Below, piece by piece: positions 1 to 7,498 of a DNA stretch of 64,000 nucleotides (the first letter of the stretch is position 1; each line of letters opens with the position of its first letter). This stretch comes from Streptomyces flaveus (GTDB taxonomy: Bacteria > Actinomycetota > Actinomycetes > Streptomycetales > Streptomycetaceae), in the NCBI RefSeq assembly GCF_014647675.1, contig NZ_BMPQ01000035.1:1-64000 (forward strand), written 5' to 3'. The notes under the pieces were generated by a model, which worked only from the letters and a program-made list of their open reading frames with translations, was not told the DNA's origin and searched no databases. The position numbers and the translations under genes were made by a program.

Positions 1-1
1 A

Positions 2-274
2 ACTCGCCAGATACGTCATGAACGCGACGTCAAAGAACAGTTGACGCGACACGCACCATTAGTTCATCGACGAGCCCGGGAGAACGTCGGTGAGCTGACC
101 TACGACGTGTTCGGCCTGGAGGTCTCTTCAACAGGCTTTCACGCGGCGATCGCTGCAGAGGTTGAAAGGGGCGGAACCTACGAGGAAATCACCGGGCGAT
201 TTACAGGCCTGGGAGCAGAAGCCCGGGCTCTGCTGCGCGCCATGACGTTCGCTCGGGCGCGGGAGGAAGGCTGA
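2..274 (+). CDS. C-terminal part of an unidentified protein, cut by the left edge
   Basis: The frame is open from base 2 to a TGA at 272-274, so this is probably the tail of a longer gene; a TTG at 41 is the only obvious in-window start. The visible ~90 residues are charged and look helical, with no motif I recognise. The stop overlaps the ATG of the next gene (TGATG), so the two are very likely translationally coupled and belong to one operon with the HNH nuclease. Many nuclease operons of this shape pair an ATPase or recognition subunit with an HNH protein, but nothing visible here proves that. Function unknown. Confidence 0.5.
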   Translation, partial: TRQIRHERDVKEQLTRHAPLVHRRARENVGELTYDVFGLEVSSTGFHAAIAAEVERGGTYEEITGRFTGLGAEARALLRAMTFARAREEG

Positions 275-1116
275 TGCGATGGCCGTTGAAGCCGGAGATC
301 ACCGTCGAGGACGTGATGAAAGCATGCACGCCGTGGCTGACGAAACAGGAATGGACGGACCTGATCGCCCGGCTTCCAGAGCTCATAGGGCAAGAGGAGC
401 GATACAGGGCGGCCGGTGAAGTAAGTGAGCTGCTCGCCCTGCTGGTCTCCGAGTTCGAGTCGCAGCCCCACGACACGGATAAGGGCCGCCTCAGTGCCAC
501 ATACGACAAAGCGCTCGTCGGAGGGGGCGGACGGAGGCTCTACAACGCGATCAAGGCCACGGCGACATACGGCTGCAGCATCTGCGGAGCCGGTCCGGCG
601 TCCACGCTCGACCACCACGCCCCGAAGGCCGCCTTTCCGCTCCTGGCTCTGACGCCTCTGAACCTGGTACCTGCCTGCGGGCCCTGCAACCAGGGCAAGA
701 GCACCTCCTTCGCCACCGACCCTGCCATGGAACCGTTCCACCCCTACTTCGACGATCTCGGAACCGCCCGGTGGCTATACGCCGAGATCCACAGGGTCGC
801 CGGCGGCGCAGTAGCCGAGTTCTCGGTCCTTCCTCCGGCGGACTGGCCAGAGGTCAAAGCCCAGCGACTGGTCCACCACTTCACCAAGAACAAGCTGGGG
901 CCCAAGTTCAAATTCGAGACGCCACGTCGTCTGGCGAGCCGTCGGCAGAGGGACACGGACACTCTTGCCTCCTCAGGCCCTGAGGGACTGCGGGCCGCCA
1001 TCTTGGAAGAGGCCGACAGCCACGCGGCGTTCGATCCAAACGACTGGGAGACCGCCTGGCTGTACGGCCTCGCGGAGTGCGACTGGTACATCAACGGCGG
1101 TATGAACGACATCTGA
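274..1116 (+). CDS. HNH endonuclease-domain protein
   Basis: A 280-aa protein with a Zn-stabilised HNH (beta-beta-alpha metal) nuclease core at residues ~100-145. The first zinc pair is Cys101-x2-Cys104. It is followed by Asp113-His114-His115, then Asn130, and a second pair Cys135-x2-Cys138 with the usual Asn139 and a Lys two residues on. This is the arrangement of HNH proteins that nick or cut DNA. The 100 residues before and 140 after the core have no recognised domain. The start ATG overlaps the stop of the preceding gene, so it is probably translated with it. Standalone HNH genes coupled to an upstream partner occur in restriction or anti-phage operons (PtuB of Septu is one such HNH protein), but the partner lies outside the window. 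The nuclease fold is fairly sure; a defence role is inference. Confidence 0.8.
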   Translation: MRWPLKPEITVEDVMKACTPWLTKQEWTDLIARLPELIGQEERYRAAGEVSELLALLVSEFESQPHDTDKGRLSATYDKALVGGGGRRLYNAIKATATYGCSICGAGPASTLDHHAPKAAFPLLALTPLNLVPACGPCNQGKSTSFATDPAMEPFHPYFDDLGTARWLYAEIHRVAGGAVAEFSVLPPADWPEVKAQRLVHHFTKNKLGPKFKFETPRRLASRRQRDTDTLASSGPEGLRAAILEEADSHAAFDPNDWETAWLYGLAECDWYINGGMNDI

Positions 1117-1166
1117 ATCGGTTCGGGGCTGGGGACGCAGCCGAGCCCGCCGGAGGGCACTCCGGC

Positions 1167-1307
1167 AGCACCACACGCTTCGACAATGCGCAGTTCTGCG
1201 GAGGCACCATCCATCTCGCCGACGCGCAGTTCTCCGGCGGCACCATCTCGTTCAACCGCGCGCAGTTCGCCGGAGGCACCGTCGACTTCTCTGCGCGATG
1301 GGTGTAG
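1167..1307 (+). pseudogene. remnant of a pentapeptide-repeat protein
   Basis: In the frame ending at the TAG at 1305-1307 the DNA encodes about four turns of a pentapeptide-like pattern, with AQF-x-GGT recurring three times (NAQFCGGT, DAQFSGGT, RAQFAGGT), followed by a stop. This A(N/D)xF-type periodicity is what Streptomyces pentapeptide-repeat proteins look like, but normal members are several hundred residues long and here only ~40 residues survive. Upstream in the same frame there is no domain. It sits between the HNH gene and an IS element, so it is best read as debris of a gene lost by rearrangement. Confidence 0.5.
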
Positions 1308-1454
1308 CGCCATCCGGTGTTCCAGTAAGCGGGTCACAACTGCCAACCGGGGTGATCCTGCCTCCTACCCGGTAAGGGATCGGCTCACCTGTCGACGGTG
1401 AAACACGGTGATCTCCGTTCCGGCGTCACTGTTACCGTCATCTACGAAGGCTTA

Positions 1455-1473
1455 GAGGGTGTCTCATGTGGTG
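1455..1473. repeat. IS left terminal inverted repeat
   Basis: GAGGGTGTCTCA followed by TGTGGTG. It matches the complement of 2311-2329 at 17 of 19 positions and is preceded by the TTA target repeat. Confidence 0.85.
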
Positions 1474-2295
1474 AGTTTCGCGAGCTTCTTGTAGCAGGTG
1501 AGGGCCGCGGCCAGGCCGAGGAAAGCGAGGAAGTGGCTGCCCTTTCGTTCGTATCGGACGGTGAGACGGCGGTAGCCGAAGAGCCAGGCGATGGACCGTT
1601 CGATCTTCCAGCGGTGACGGCCGAGTCGTTCGCCGGACTCGATGCCTGGTCGAGCGATCCGCGCGACCAAGCCGCGTTCGCGGAGCCAGGCGAGGTGATC
1701 GGCGGAGAAGTACGCCTTTTGTCCGCACGGACTTTGACCGGGCGCCGTCGGCGCGGTCCACGGCGGGAGCGTACGGCGGGTATCCCGAGGATCAACGGCT
1801 TGAACGCCTGGCTGTCGTGCAGGTTCGCACCGGAAGCGGCGACCGCCAGCGGGATGCCCTGGGCGTCGGACAGGACGTGCAGCTTGCTGCCCTTCTTGCC
1901 GCGATCGACCGGGTTCGGCCCGGTCAGCGATCCCCCCTTTTAGCGCGGACGGAGGTCGCATCGATGATCGCCGAGGTCCAGTCGACCTCGCCCCTGGCTC
2001 CGAGCTCGTCCAGGACGGCCCGGTGCAGCCGACGCCACAGGCCGGCCTCGGTCCAGACCGTGAACCTACGGTGAGCCGTCGCCGGCGACGTACCGAACGT
2101 CGGTGGCAGGTGCCGCCACGCGCATCCGCTGGTCAGCACGTACACCACCGCCGTGAACACTGCCCGCTCATCACACGGCGCGGTCCCTCCGCCCTGCGGA
2201 CGAGCAGCAAACGACGGCAGCAACGGGGCGACCAGTTCCCAGAGTTCATCAGGAACCAGACGCTTCGACAGATCGGCACCCACGAACGGCATCAT
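1464..2295 (-). pseudogene. IS5-family transposase, split over three frames
   Basis: The N-terminal 123 residues (2295 down to 1924) carry the usual IS5 opening (VPDELWELVAPLLP) and the first catalytic Asp (IIDATSVRA). The reading frame then stops just after an A4G6 tract (minus strand; 1932-1941). A -1 shift there continues through GGSLTGPNPVDRGKKGSKLH and the second Asp (LSDAQG), which is how this family normally makes its full protein. A second break near 1716-1722 is not expected: the frame must change again to reach AYFSADHLAWLRERG, the catalytic Glu (RWKIERSIAW) and the C-terminus at 1464. The first shift is probably programmed; the second looks like a real indel, so the copy is probably inactive unless it is a sequencing error. 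Confidence 0.8.
1932..1941 (-). other. likely programmed -1 frameshift tract of the transposase
   Basis: A4G6 on the coding (minus) strand. The first transposase frame ends four codons later, and shifting by -1 on this tract restores conserved transposase sequence immediately. Slippery A/G tracts at this place are known in IS5-family elements with two-phase transposases. Confidence 0.5.
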
Positions 2296-2310
2296 GCCGC
2301 ACGGACATCA

Positions 2311-2329
2311 CGCCACGTGAGACACCCTC
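2311..2329. repeat. IS right terminal inverted repeat
   Basis: Complement of the left end with two mismatches; followed directly by TTA at 2330-2332. Confidence 0.85.
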
Positions 2330-2353
2330 TTAAGCATCCTCTTCGGCTGGCCA

Positions 2354-2809
2354 TCACTGCTCCTGATCCTCGCTATCGCCGCCGCTACTACTCTCGCGCG
2401 CTCGCTGAGCGTCTGCTTCATAGATCTCGCGCGCCTGGCGAAGGAGTGCCTCCATCTCGGGGGTGCTCTTGCCCTCGATCTCAACCGTGTTGGGGCCCAG
2501 CTCGATACGAATTCGGGCGCCCTGGTGGCGGTTGGCAACAGCTTCGATGGCGGTCCGCAAGGTCATCCAAGCGCCGTTATCGCGCATCATCAACGCAACG
2601 ATGAGCAGATGACCGGGGTCGATGCCGAACTCTGCCGCGTAACTAGCATCCGCCCCCTGCTCTTCCAACTGGGCTAGGAGCGCACGAGCAAGACCCGGTG
2701 TAGCCCGCAGCTTGACTTCATCAAACATGGCAGCGGGGTCGACACGGAGTCGGAGAACTCCTGGCTCGGCTGGCGGGGGTTGAGGCATGACGTCATGGCC
2801 GTGGGTCAT
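2354..2809 (-). CDS. small hypothetical protein
   Basis: 151 aa with no family I can name with confidence. The middle (about residues 75-120) reads like a helix followed by two strands and a helix (TLRTAIEAVANR ... IRIELGPNTVEIEGKS ... EALLRQAREI). That resembles the small actinobacterial effector-associated constant components, but the match is only by pattern. The C-terminus is Ser/Glu rich. The stop is 24 bp from the end of the IS, which just misses the gene. There is no clear Shine-Dalgarno before the ATG at 2809; an internal ATG at 2788 is the alternative. Confidence 0.55.
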   Translation of the reverse strand: MTHGHDVMPQPPPAEPGVLRLRVDPAAMFDEVKLRATPGLARALLAQLEEQGADASYAAEFGIDPGHLLIVALMMRDNGAWMTLRTAIEAVANRHQGARIRIELGPNTVEIEGKSTPEMEALLRQAREIYEADAQRARESSSGGDSEDQEQ

Positions 2810-3226
2810 GTGCTGAGGCTAGCGCCACCGGGAAAGCCCAGGGTTGGGAATCACACGCTGACTGGTACCCGGCGATCCGGTCGCGATGGGGGCGGATCCG
2901 AAGACGGCGGCGGGCAGCTGATGGCGCTGCGACTCCATCGAACGGGCCTCTCCTGGCGGCGGTGGGACCAGGGTTACTGGTCTCTTCGGAGGCAGCCGTA
3001 CGCGGCAATCCAACGTTCGGGCAGCACCCTCTGGGCGAGAAGACAGGACTACGGCGACGGCTCGTTCCAGGCAGGCATCACATGGAGAGCGTGGTGCGTC
3101 CTGTCTGTGTGAGCGGGCCCATGCGGGCACCTCCTGCATGCCCTCAGGTAGCCGTGTTCTTAGCCGTGAACCACAGGCGAAACCTGCACTCACAGACACC
3201 CCAGGTGTCATCATGAAGACGAAAGA
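2810..3226. other. gene-free stretch left of the tRNA remnant
   Basis: I see no convincing coding frame, RNA gene or repeat in these ~415 bases. They separate the small unknown gene from the tRNA-like remnant and look like rearranged filler. Confidence 0.4.
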
Positions 3227-3304
3227 TGCAGGTAGGAGCCACTGGCTACAGGCTCTGTTGCCCTCCTAAAGCGGGTGTCGCAGGTTCGAATCCTGCCGGG
3301 GGCA
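3227..3304 (+). pseudogene. tRNA-Arg(CCU)-like remnant, 3' half intact
   Basis: The 3' half is tRNA-like. It has an intact T arm (GCAGG-TTCGAAT-CCTGC, 3280-3296) followed by CGGGGGC and a discriminator A. A seven-base loop CTCCTAA at 3263-3269 would give anticodon CCU. A D-arm-like GAGCC/GGCTC pair lies at 3236-3255. The 5' acceptor strand (TGCAGGT) cannot pair with CGGGGGC, and the anticodon stem keeps only two Watson-Crick pairs and two wobbles. A working tRNA would begin GCCCCCG. This is what remains when an element integrates into a tRNA gene and leaves only the 3' end, or a decayed duplicate. Confidence 0.5.
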
Positions 3305-3310
3305 CAACGC
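3292..3310 (+). repeat. 19-bp repeat at the tRNA 3' end, copy 1
   Basis: CCTGCCGGGGGCACAACGC. It is identical and in the same direction at 10883-10901, and both copies are followed 40-47 bp later by a similar G/C hairpin and GTTTGCGTGAGC. It behaves like an attachment-site core with its right flank. Confidence 0.55.
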
Positions 3311-3356
3311 ATTACCACTCTGACCTGGGGTTTCTTACCCAGAGAGGGCTCCCACT

Positions 3357-3383
3357 CGGCCTCGGACTCCTTGTCCGGGGCCG
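3357..3383 (+). terminator. hairpin downstream of the tRNA remnant
   Basis: CGGCCTCGGAC, a five-base loop, then GTCCGGGGCCG: 11 pairs including one G-T, followed by TTTG. Its position 50 bp after the tRNA-like 3' end fits a tRNA terminator. Confidence 0.5.
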
Positions 3384-3585
3384 TTTGCGTGAGCTCCTGC
3401 CACCGCTCCCCCGCCTGGGCTCGGGCAGCGGCCTGCCATATCCGGCACCCACCTGCTACCCGAGCGGCCCGCGTGCGTACGCGGTGCGGGTGCCGTCGCC
3501 GAGCTGCGGGCGGTGCGCCCCAAGCCCAAGTCCGTCCACGGCCAGGCGCTATGCCGGGTCGAAGGCGACGGCTACGCCTGCGACA

Positions 3586-3915
3586 GCTCACCACGACCTG
3601 TTCGCCCACCCCGACCTGACCCTGCGCCACCTCGAAGAACGCGCCGCCGACCACCAGGTCGTCCTCCTCGGCGTCGGCGGCTGCTTCGCCCCTGCGCTCG
3701 ATGCCCTGTGCGACCACTTCTCCGGCCGGATCCTGGGTGTCGTCGAGGACACCGAGAACGGCCACCGCCGCTACGCCGACCACGACAAACTCCGCTGCCC
3801 GGTGATCTCCGTGGCCCGATCTCCGCTGAAGGATCCCGAGGACTTCCTCGTCGGCCGTTCCGTCGTCTTCTCCACCGAGGCCCTGCGCGGCCGGGGCGAC
3901 AACCTGCACGGCCGT
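3586..3915 (+). pseudogene. internal fragment of an adenosylhomocysteinase-related protein
   Basis: In one frame, ~110 residues read like real protein (DLTLRHLEERAADHQVVLLG, then APALDALCDHFSGRILGVVE, then SVARSPLKDPEDFLVGRSVV). They resemble the part just before the NAD-binding Rossmann segment of S-adenosylhomocysteinase-like proteins found in Streptomyces. No start codon belongs to it, and the homology-like stretch ends at 3915, four bases before the stop codon of the convergent ABC exporter gene. Both ends are missing, including the whole NAD-binding domain. It is a gene fragment left at a recombination junction; the family call is from recalled sequence pattern only. Confidence 0.5.
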
Positions 3916-3918
3916 GTC

Positions 3919-5634
3919 TCAGTCCCGCGCCGCCCCGGCCCGGGACAGGTCCCAGTACGCGGCGTACCGGCCGGCGCGCCGCAGCAACTCCTCGTGGCTG
4001 CCCTGTTCGACCACCCGCCCGGCGTCCAGGAAGGCGACGCGGTCGGCCCGGCGCACGGTCCCCATGCGGTGCGCCACCAGCACCACGGTCCGGCCCGCCA
4101 TCAGCTCCTCGATGCCGGCGTGCACGGCCGCCTCGTTCACCGGGTCCAGGGCCGAAGTGACCTCGTCGAGCAGCACGATCGGCGCGTCCTTCAGCAGCGC
4201 GCGGGCGATGGAGACGCGCTGCCGCTCGCCGCCCGACAGCAGCGCCCCGCCCTCGCCCACGTCCGCCGACCAGCCGCCGGGCATCCGCTCGATCACCTCG
4301 TCGAGACGGGCCGCGGCGGCCGCGGCCAGTACCTCGGCGTCGGTGGCGTCCGGGCGGCCGAGGCGCACGTTCTCCTCGATCGTGCCGTCGAAGAGGTAGA
4401 CGTCCTGGAAGACGATGGCGATCCGCGCCATCAGCGCCGCGGTGTCCATCTCCCGTACGTCCACGCCGCCGATCCGCACCGCGCCCGCGTCGACGTCGTA
4501 GAAGCGGGCGAGCAGCTGCAGCAGCGTCGTCTTGCCCGCGCCTGACGGCCCGACGAAGGCGAGCCGCCGGCCCTCGGGTACGGACAGCGTCACCCCGTCG
4601 GCGACCGCGCGGTCGCCGTGCCGGAAGGTGACCCCGTCGAACGCGACGTCGTGACCGGCCGGTTCGCGCGGCGCGCGAGGCTCCGGCAGCGGCTTGGTGT
4701 TGAGGACGTCGTCGAGGCGGGTGAGTTCGGCGCGGGCGGCGCGGATGCCGCCACTCATCTCGGCGAGGGACAGCAGCGGGTCGGCGCAGCGGGCGGCGAG
4801 CACCAGGACCGCGAGCAGCTCGGCCGTGCCGATGTCCCCGCCGAGGGCGAGGTACGCGCCGAGTGCGAGCAGCGCGGTGAACACCGCCTGCACGGTGACC
4901 GCAAGACCCAGCACACCCGGCAGCGCCGACATGGTGGAGTGACGCGAGGCGCGGCGCAGTTCCTCCAGGGAGTCGTCCAGCAGACCGAATCGCTCGCCGG
5001 TGCGGCCGCCGGCGCGCAGCACCGGCTGGGCCTGGAGGTACTCGATGACGCGGCCGGTGGCCGCGCGTTCGCGTGCCACGCGCTCCGTGTCGGTCGCCGT
5101 CGTCGCGCGGGCCGTGCGCAGCTGGACCGCGGCTACCAACGGCACAGCAGCCAGGCCGGCAAGCCCCAACTGCCAGTTGAAGACGAGCATCACGGCGACG
5201 ATCGTCAGCGGCGTCACACAGGCGGAGATGAACGGCGCCAGCAGGTGCGCGATCACGCTCATCGCCTGCAACACGCCCTGGCTGGCGAGGACGGACACCT
5301 CGCCGGTGCGGCCGGGTTGATACCAGCCGATGGGCAACCGGGCGAGGTGTTCGCCGAGGCGCTCGTACATGCCGTGCAGCATCGTCGTGCCCACGCGGAA
5401 ACCGGAGCGGTCGCTGATGTACCGCAGCACCGCATAGATCGCGACCGCCGTGCCGAAGGCGGCCAGCCAGGGCCGGGCGTCCTCGGGTGTGCTGCCGAAG
5501 AGCGCGCGCAGCACGGGCACCAGCAGGGCGTACGACAGTCCCTCGGCGAGGGCGGTCGCCGTCATCAGGGCAACGGTGCGGCGCACCGGCCCGGCGTACT
5601 CGTGGCCAAGCACGCGCAGCAGTGTGCTGATCAT
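3919..5634 (-). CDS. ABC exporter, fused permease-ATPase, subunit 2
   Basis: 571 aa: six-helix type-I exporter membrane domain (residues ~15-300) followed by an ATPase domain. Walker A is GPSGAGKTT at 362-370, the signature is LSGGERQ and Walker B/D-loop reads IVLLDEVTSALDP. It pairs with the upstream half-transporter: the ATG overlaps that gene's stop (ATGA at 5631-5634), the usual layout of heterodimeric exporters. Together they would move a lipid, peptide or siderophore-like compound across the membrane using ATP. The pair plus a divergent AraC regulator resembles the IrtAB/YbtPQ siderophore-transport arrangement, but no biosynthetic or receptor gene is nearby, so the substrate is unknown. 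Confidence 0.88.
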   Translation of the reverse strand: MISTLLRVLGHEYAGPVRRTVALMTATALAEGLSYALLVPVLRALFGSTPEDARPWLAAFGTAVAIYAVLRYISDRSGFRVGTTMLHGMYERLGEHLARLPIGWYQPGRTGEVSVLASQGVLQAMSVIAHLLAPFISACVTPLTIVAVMLVFNWQLGLAGLAAVPLVAAVQLRTARATTATDTERVARERAATGRVIEYLQAQPVLRAGGRTGERFGLLDDSLEELRRASRHSTMSALPGVLGLAVTVQAVFTALLALGAYLALGGDIGTAELLAVLVLAARCADPLLSLAEMSGGIRAARAELTRLDDVLNTKPLPEPRAPREPAGHDVAFDGVTFRHGDRAVADGVTLSVPEGRRLAFVGPSGAGKTTLLQLLARFYDVDAGAVRIGGVDVREMDTAALMARIAIVFQDVYLFDGTIEENVRLGRPDATDAEVLAAAAAARLDEVIERMPGGWSADVGEGGALLSGGERQRVSIARALLKDAPIVLLDEVTSALDPVNEAAVHAGIEELMAGRTVVLVAHRMGTVRRADRVAFLDAGRVVEQGSHEELLRRAGRYAAYWDLSRAGAARD

Positions 5635-7421
5635 CGGGCCTCTTCCCCTTCCACGGCACCGGCTTCCACGGCACCGGCGTGGATCTTCCAGAATTCGGCG
5701 AATGCGCCGTTCCGCGTGAGGAGTTCCGCGGTCGTGCCCCGCTCCACGATCTCGCCGTCGCGCAGCATCACGACGGTGTCGGCGTCGGCGATCGTCTCCA
5801 GGCGGTGGGCGATGACCAGCGTCGTCCGCTTCTCCCGCGTCTGTGCCAGCGCCTCGCGCACCGCCTGCTCGGTCTGCGGGTCGGCGAAGGCGGTGGCCTC
5901 GTCGAGGACCAGGACGGGGGCGTCTGCGAGCAGGGCGCGGGCGATCGAGACGCGCTGCGCCTCGCCGCCGGAGAGGCGGGCGTCCTCGCCGATCACCGAG
6001 TCGTAGCCGCGGGGCAGTTCGAGAATGCGGTCGTGGATGCTCGCCCGGCGGGCGGCGCGGACGACGGCGTCGCGGTCGGCGTGCGGGACGGCGAGTGCGA
6101 TGTTGTCCGCGACCGAGGCGCGCAGCAGCCGGACGTCCTGGAAGACGAAGGACACCCGCCGGTACAGCTCCTGGCTGCCCACCTCACGCAGGTCGACGCC
6201 GCCGAGGAGCACGGAGCCGTGCGTCGGGTCGTAGAACCGCGGCAGCAGCTGCACCAGCGTGGACTTGCCGCTGCCGGACGGCCCGACCACGGCCGTGATC
6301 GTCCCCGGCTCCAGCACCAGGTCGATACCGCGCAGCACCTCGCGCCCGGCCGCGGCACCCTCGTACCCGAAGCGGACGTCACGCAGCTCCACCCGGTGTC
6401 CCTCGGGCGCCACCGGCCGTACGGGCTCGGGCAGCGACGGCTCGGCGAGTACGTCCCGGATGCGGCCGACGGCGCGCCGCGCGGCCTGCAGGTCGTCGAA
6501 GCCGTGCCCGAGCGCGGCCACGGGCGCGGTCAGCCCGAGGCCGAGAAGCATGAAAGGCAGCAGGTCCGCCGGGGCGAGCCCGCCCCCGGTGACCCGGTAC
6601 GTGCCGCCGACCAGCACCGCCAGCAGCACGAACGGCGGCGACAGCGCCACCTGCATCCCTGCGGCAACCCCGGAAAGACCGCGCACCATCCGGTAGAAGC
6701 TCCGGGTGAAGTCGCCCACCGCGGTACGGAACTTGCCGTGCGCCCGCTCCGACCCGCCGAACGCCTTCACCACCGCGATGCCCTGCACGAACTCGACCAC
6801 CGACGCCGAGATCCGCCCCATCGCGGCGTCGAACTCCTTCTGCTCGCGCAGCCGCGTAGGGGTCATCATCAGCGGCACCAGCGCGACCGCCAGCAGCACG
6901 GGGATCAGCGTGATCAGCGTCAGCCGCCAGTCCACGGTGAGGAGGTAGCCGAGCGAGACCAGCGGCACCACGAAGGCGGAGACCAGCTCGCCCGGCGTGT
7001 GGGCGATGATCGGGTGCACGGCGCTGACGTCCTCACCCACCAGCTTCGCCAGCTCCCCGTTGCGCCGCCGCGCCAGCCAGCCGATCGGCACCTGCCCGAG
7101 CCGCGCGGCGAGTTGCCGACGCAGCGACAGCTGCACCCGGGTGTCGAGGAGGTGTCCGACGCCGGACGAGGCGGCCGTGAACAGCAGCCGTACGAGCAGC
7201 CCTGCCGCGCCCGCGAGCACGACGTTGCGCACGTGCCCGTCGTCGGCCGGCCCCGACGCCAGCAGCGTACGGCCGAGCTCGACGACCGCGAGCAGCGGCG
7301 CCAGGCCGGCGACAGCGCCGATGACCTGCAGGACGACGACGACGGCGAAGCCACCCGCGTACGGGCGCAACAGACGGGCCGCGCCCGGTGGTGGCGGCGC
7401 GGTGGTTCCGGTGGAAGTCAT
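5631..7421 (-). CDS. ABC exporter, fused permease-ATPase, subunit 1
   Basis: 596 aa from an ATG at 7421 preceded by GGTGAGCG; an upstream in-frame extension has no ribosome site and would run into the AraC promoter. N-terminal Pro-rich tip, six membrane helices, then an ATPase domain with GPSGSGKST (Walker A), LSGGEAQ (signature) and VLVLDEATAFADP. The D-loop is AFADP rather than the common SALD, as often seen in one half of asymmetric heterodimers. It is first gene of a two-gene operon and is divergent from an AraC-type regulator 77 bp away, which probably controls it. Confidence 0.87.
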   Translation of the reverse strand: MTSTGTTAPPPPGAARLLRPYAGGFAVVVVLQVIGAVAGLAPLLAVVELGRTLLASGPADDGHVRNVVLAGAAGLLVRLLFTAASSGVGHLLDTRVQLSLRRQLAARLGQVPIGWLARRRNGELAKLVGEDVSAVHPIIAHTPGELVSAFVVPLVSLGYLLTVDWRLTLITLIPVLLAVALVPLMMTPTRLREQKEFDAAMGRISASVVEFVQGIAVVKAFGGSERAHGKFRTAVGDFTRSFYRMVRGLSGVAAGMQVALSPPFVLLAVLVGGTYRVTGGGLAPADLLPFMLLGLGLTAPVAALGHGFDDLQAARRAVGRIRDVLAEPSLPEPVRPVAPEGHRVELRDVRFGYEGAAAGREVLRGIDLVLEPGTITAVVGPSGSGKSTLVQLLPRFYDPTHGSVLLGGVDLREVGSQELYRRVSFVFQDVRLLRASVADNIALAVPHADRDAVVRAARRASIHDRILELPRGYDSVIGEDARLSGGEAQRVSIARALLADAPVLVLDEATAFADPQTEQAVREALAQTREKRTTLVIAHRLETIADADTVVMLRDGEIVERGTTAELLTRNGAFAEFWKIHAGAVEAGAVEGEEAR

Positions 7422-7498
7422 GCGCTCACCTTCGCCGCGGCTACGGCCCGCTGGATTGAAGAAATGTTCCGTCCGGGCGGGCGCCGTAGCATGGACGC

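Larger units (their letters stand above)
1455..2329 (-). mobile_element. IS5-family insertion sequence, 875 bp
   Basis: Bounded by imperfect inverted repeats of about 19 bp: the left end reads GAGGGTGTCTCA then TGTGGTG, the right end is its complement with two mismatches. Both ends are flanked by TTA (1452-1454 and 2330-2332), a 3-bp target duplication. The element carries a single transposase in the minus direction with the DDE residues of the IS5 family. Length, ends and the two-phase transposase fit the IS5 family. It landed between the pentapeptide remnant and the end of the 2354-2809 gene. Confidence 0.9.

Noticed and set aside
274..1116. Firm assignment of the HNH gene to the Septu system
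   Set aside because: The partner gene is outside the window and the visible tail of it shows no ATPase motif.
1398..1943. Open plus-strand frame through the IS
   Set aside because: It is antisense to the transposase, whose conserved residues are clear on the minus strand.
3226..4545. Long plus-strand frame from the tRNA remnant into the exporter gene
   Set aside because: Chimera: tRNA-like DNA, noise, a real fragment (3586-3915) and then the antisense of the ABC exporter. Only the fragment reads like protein.
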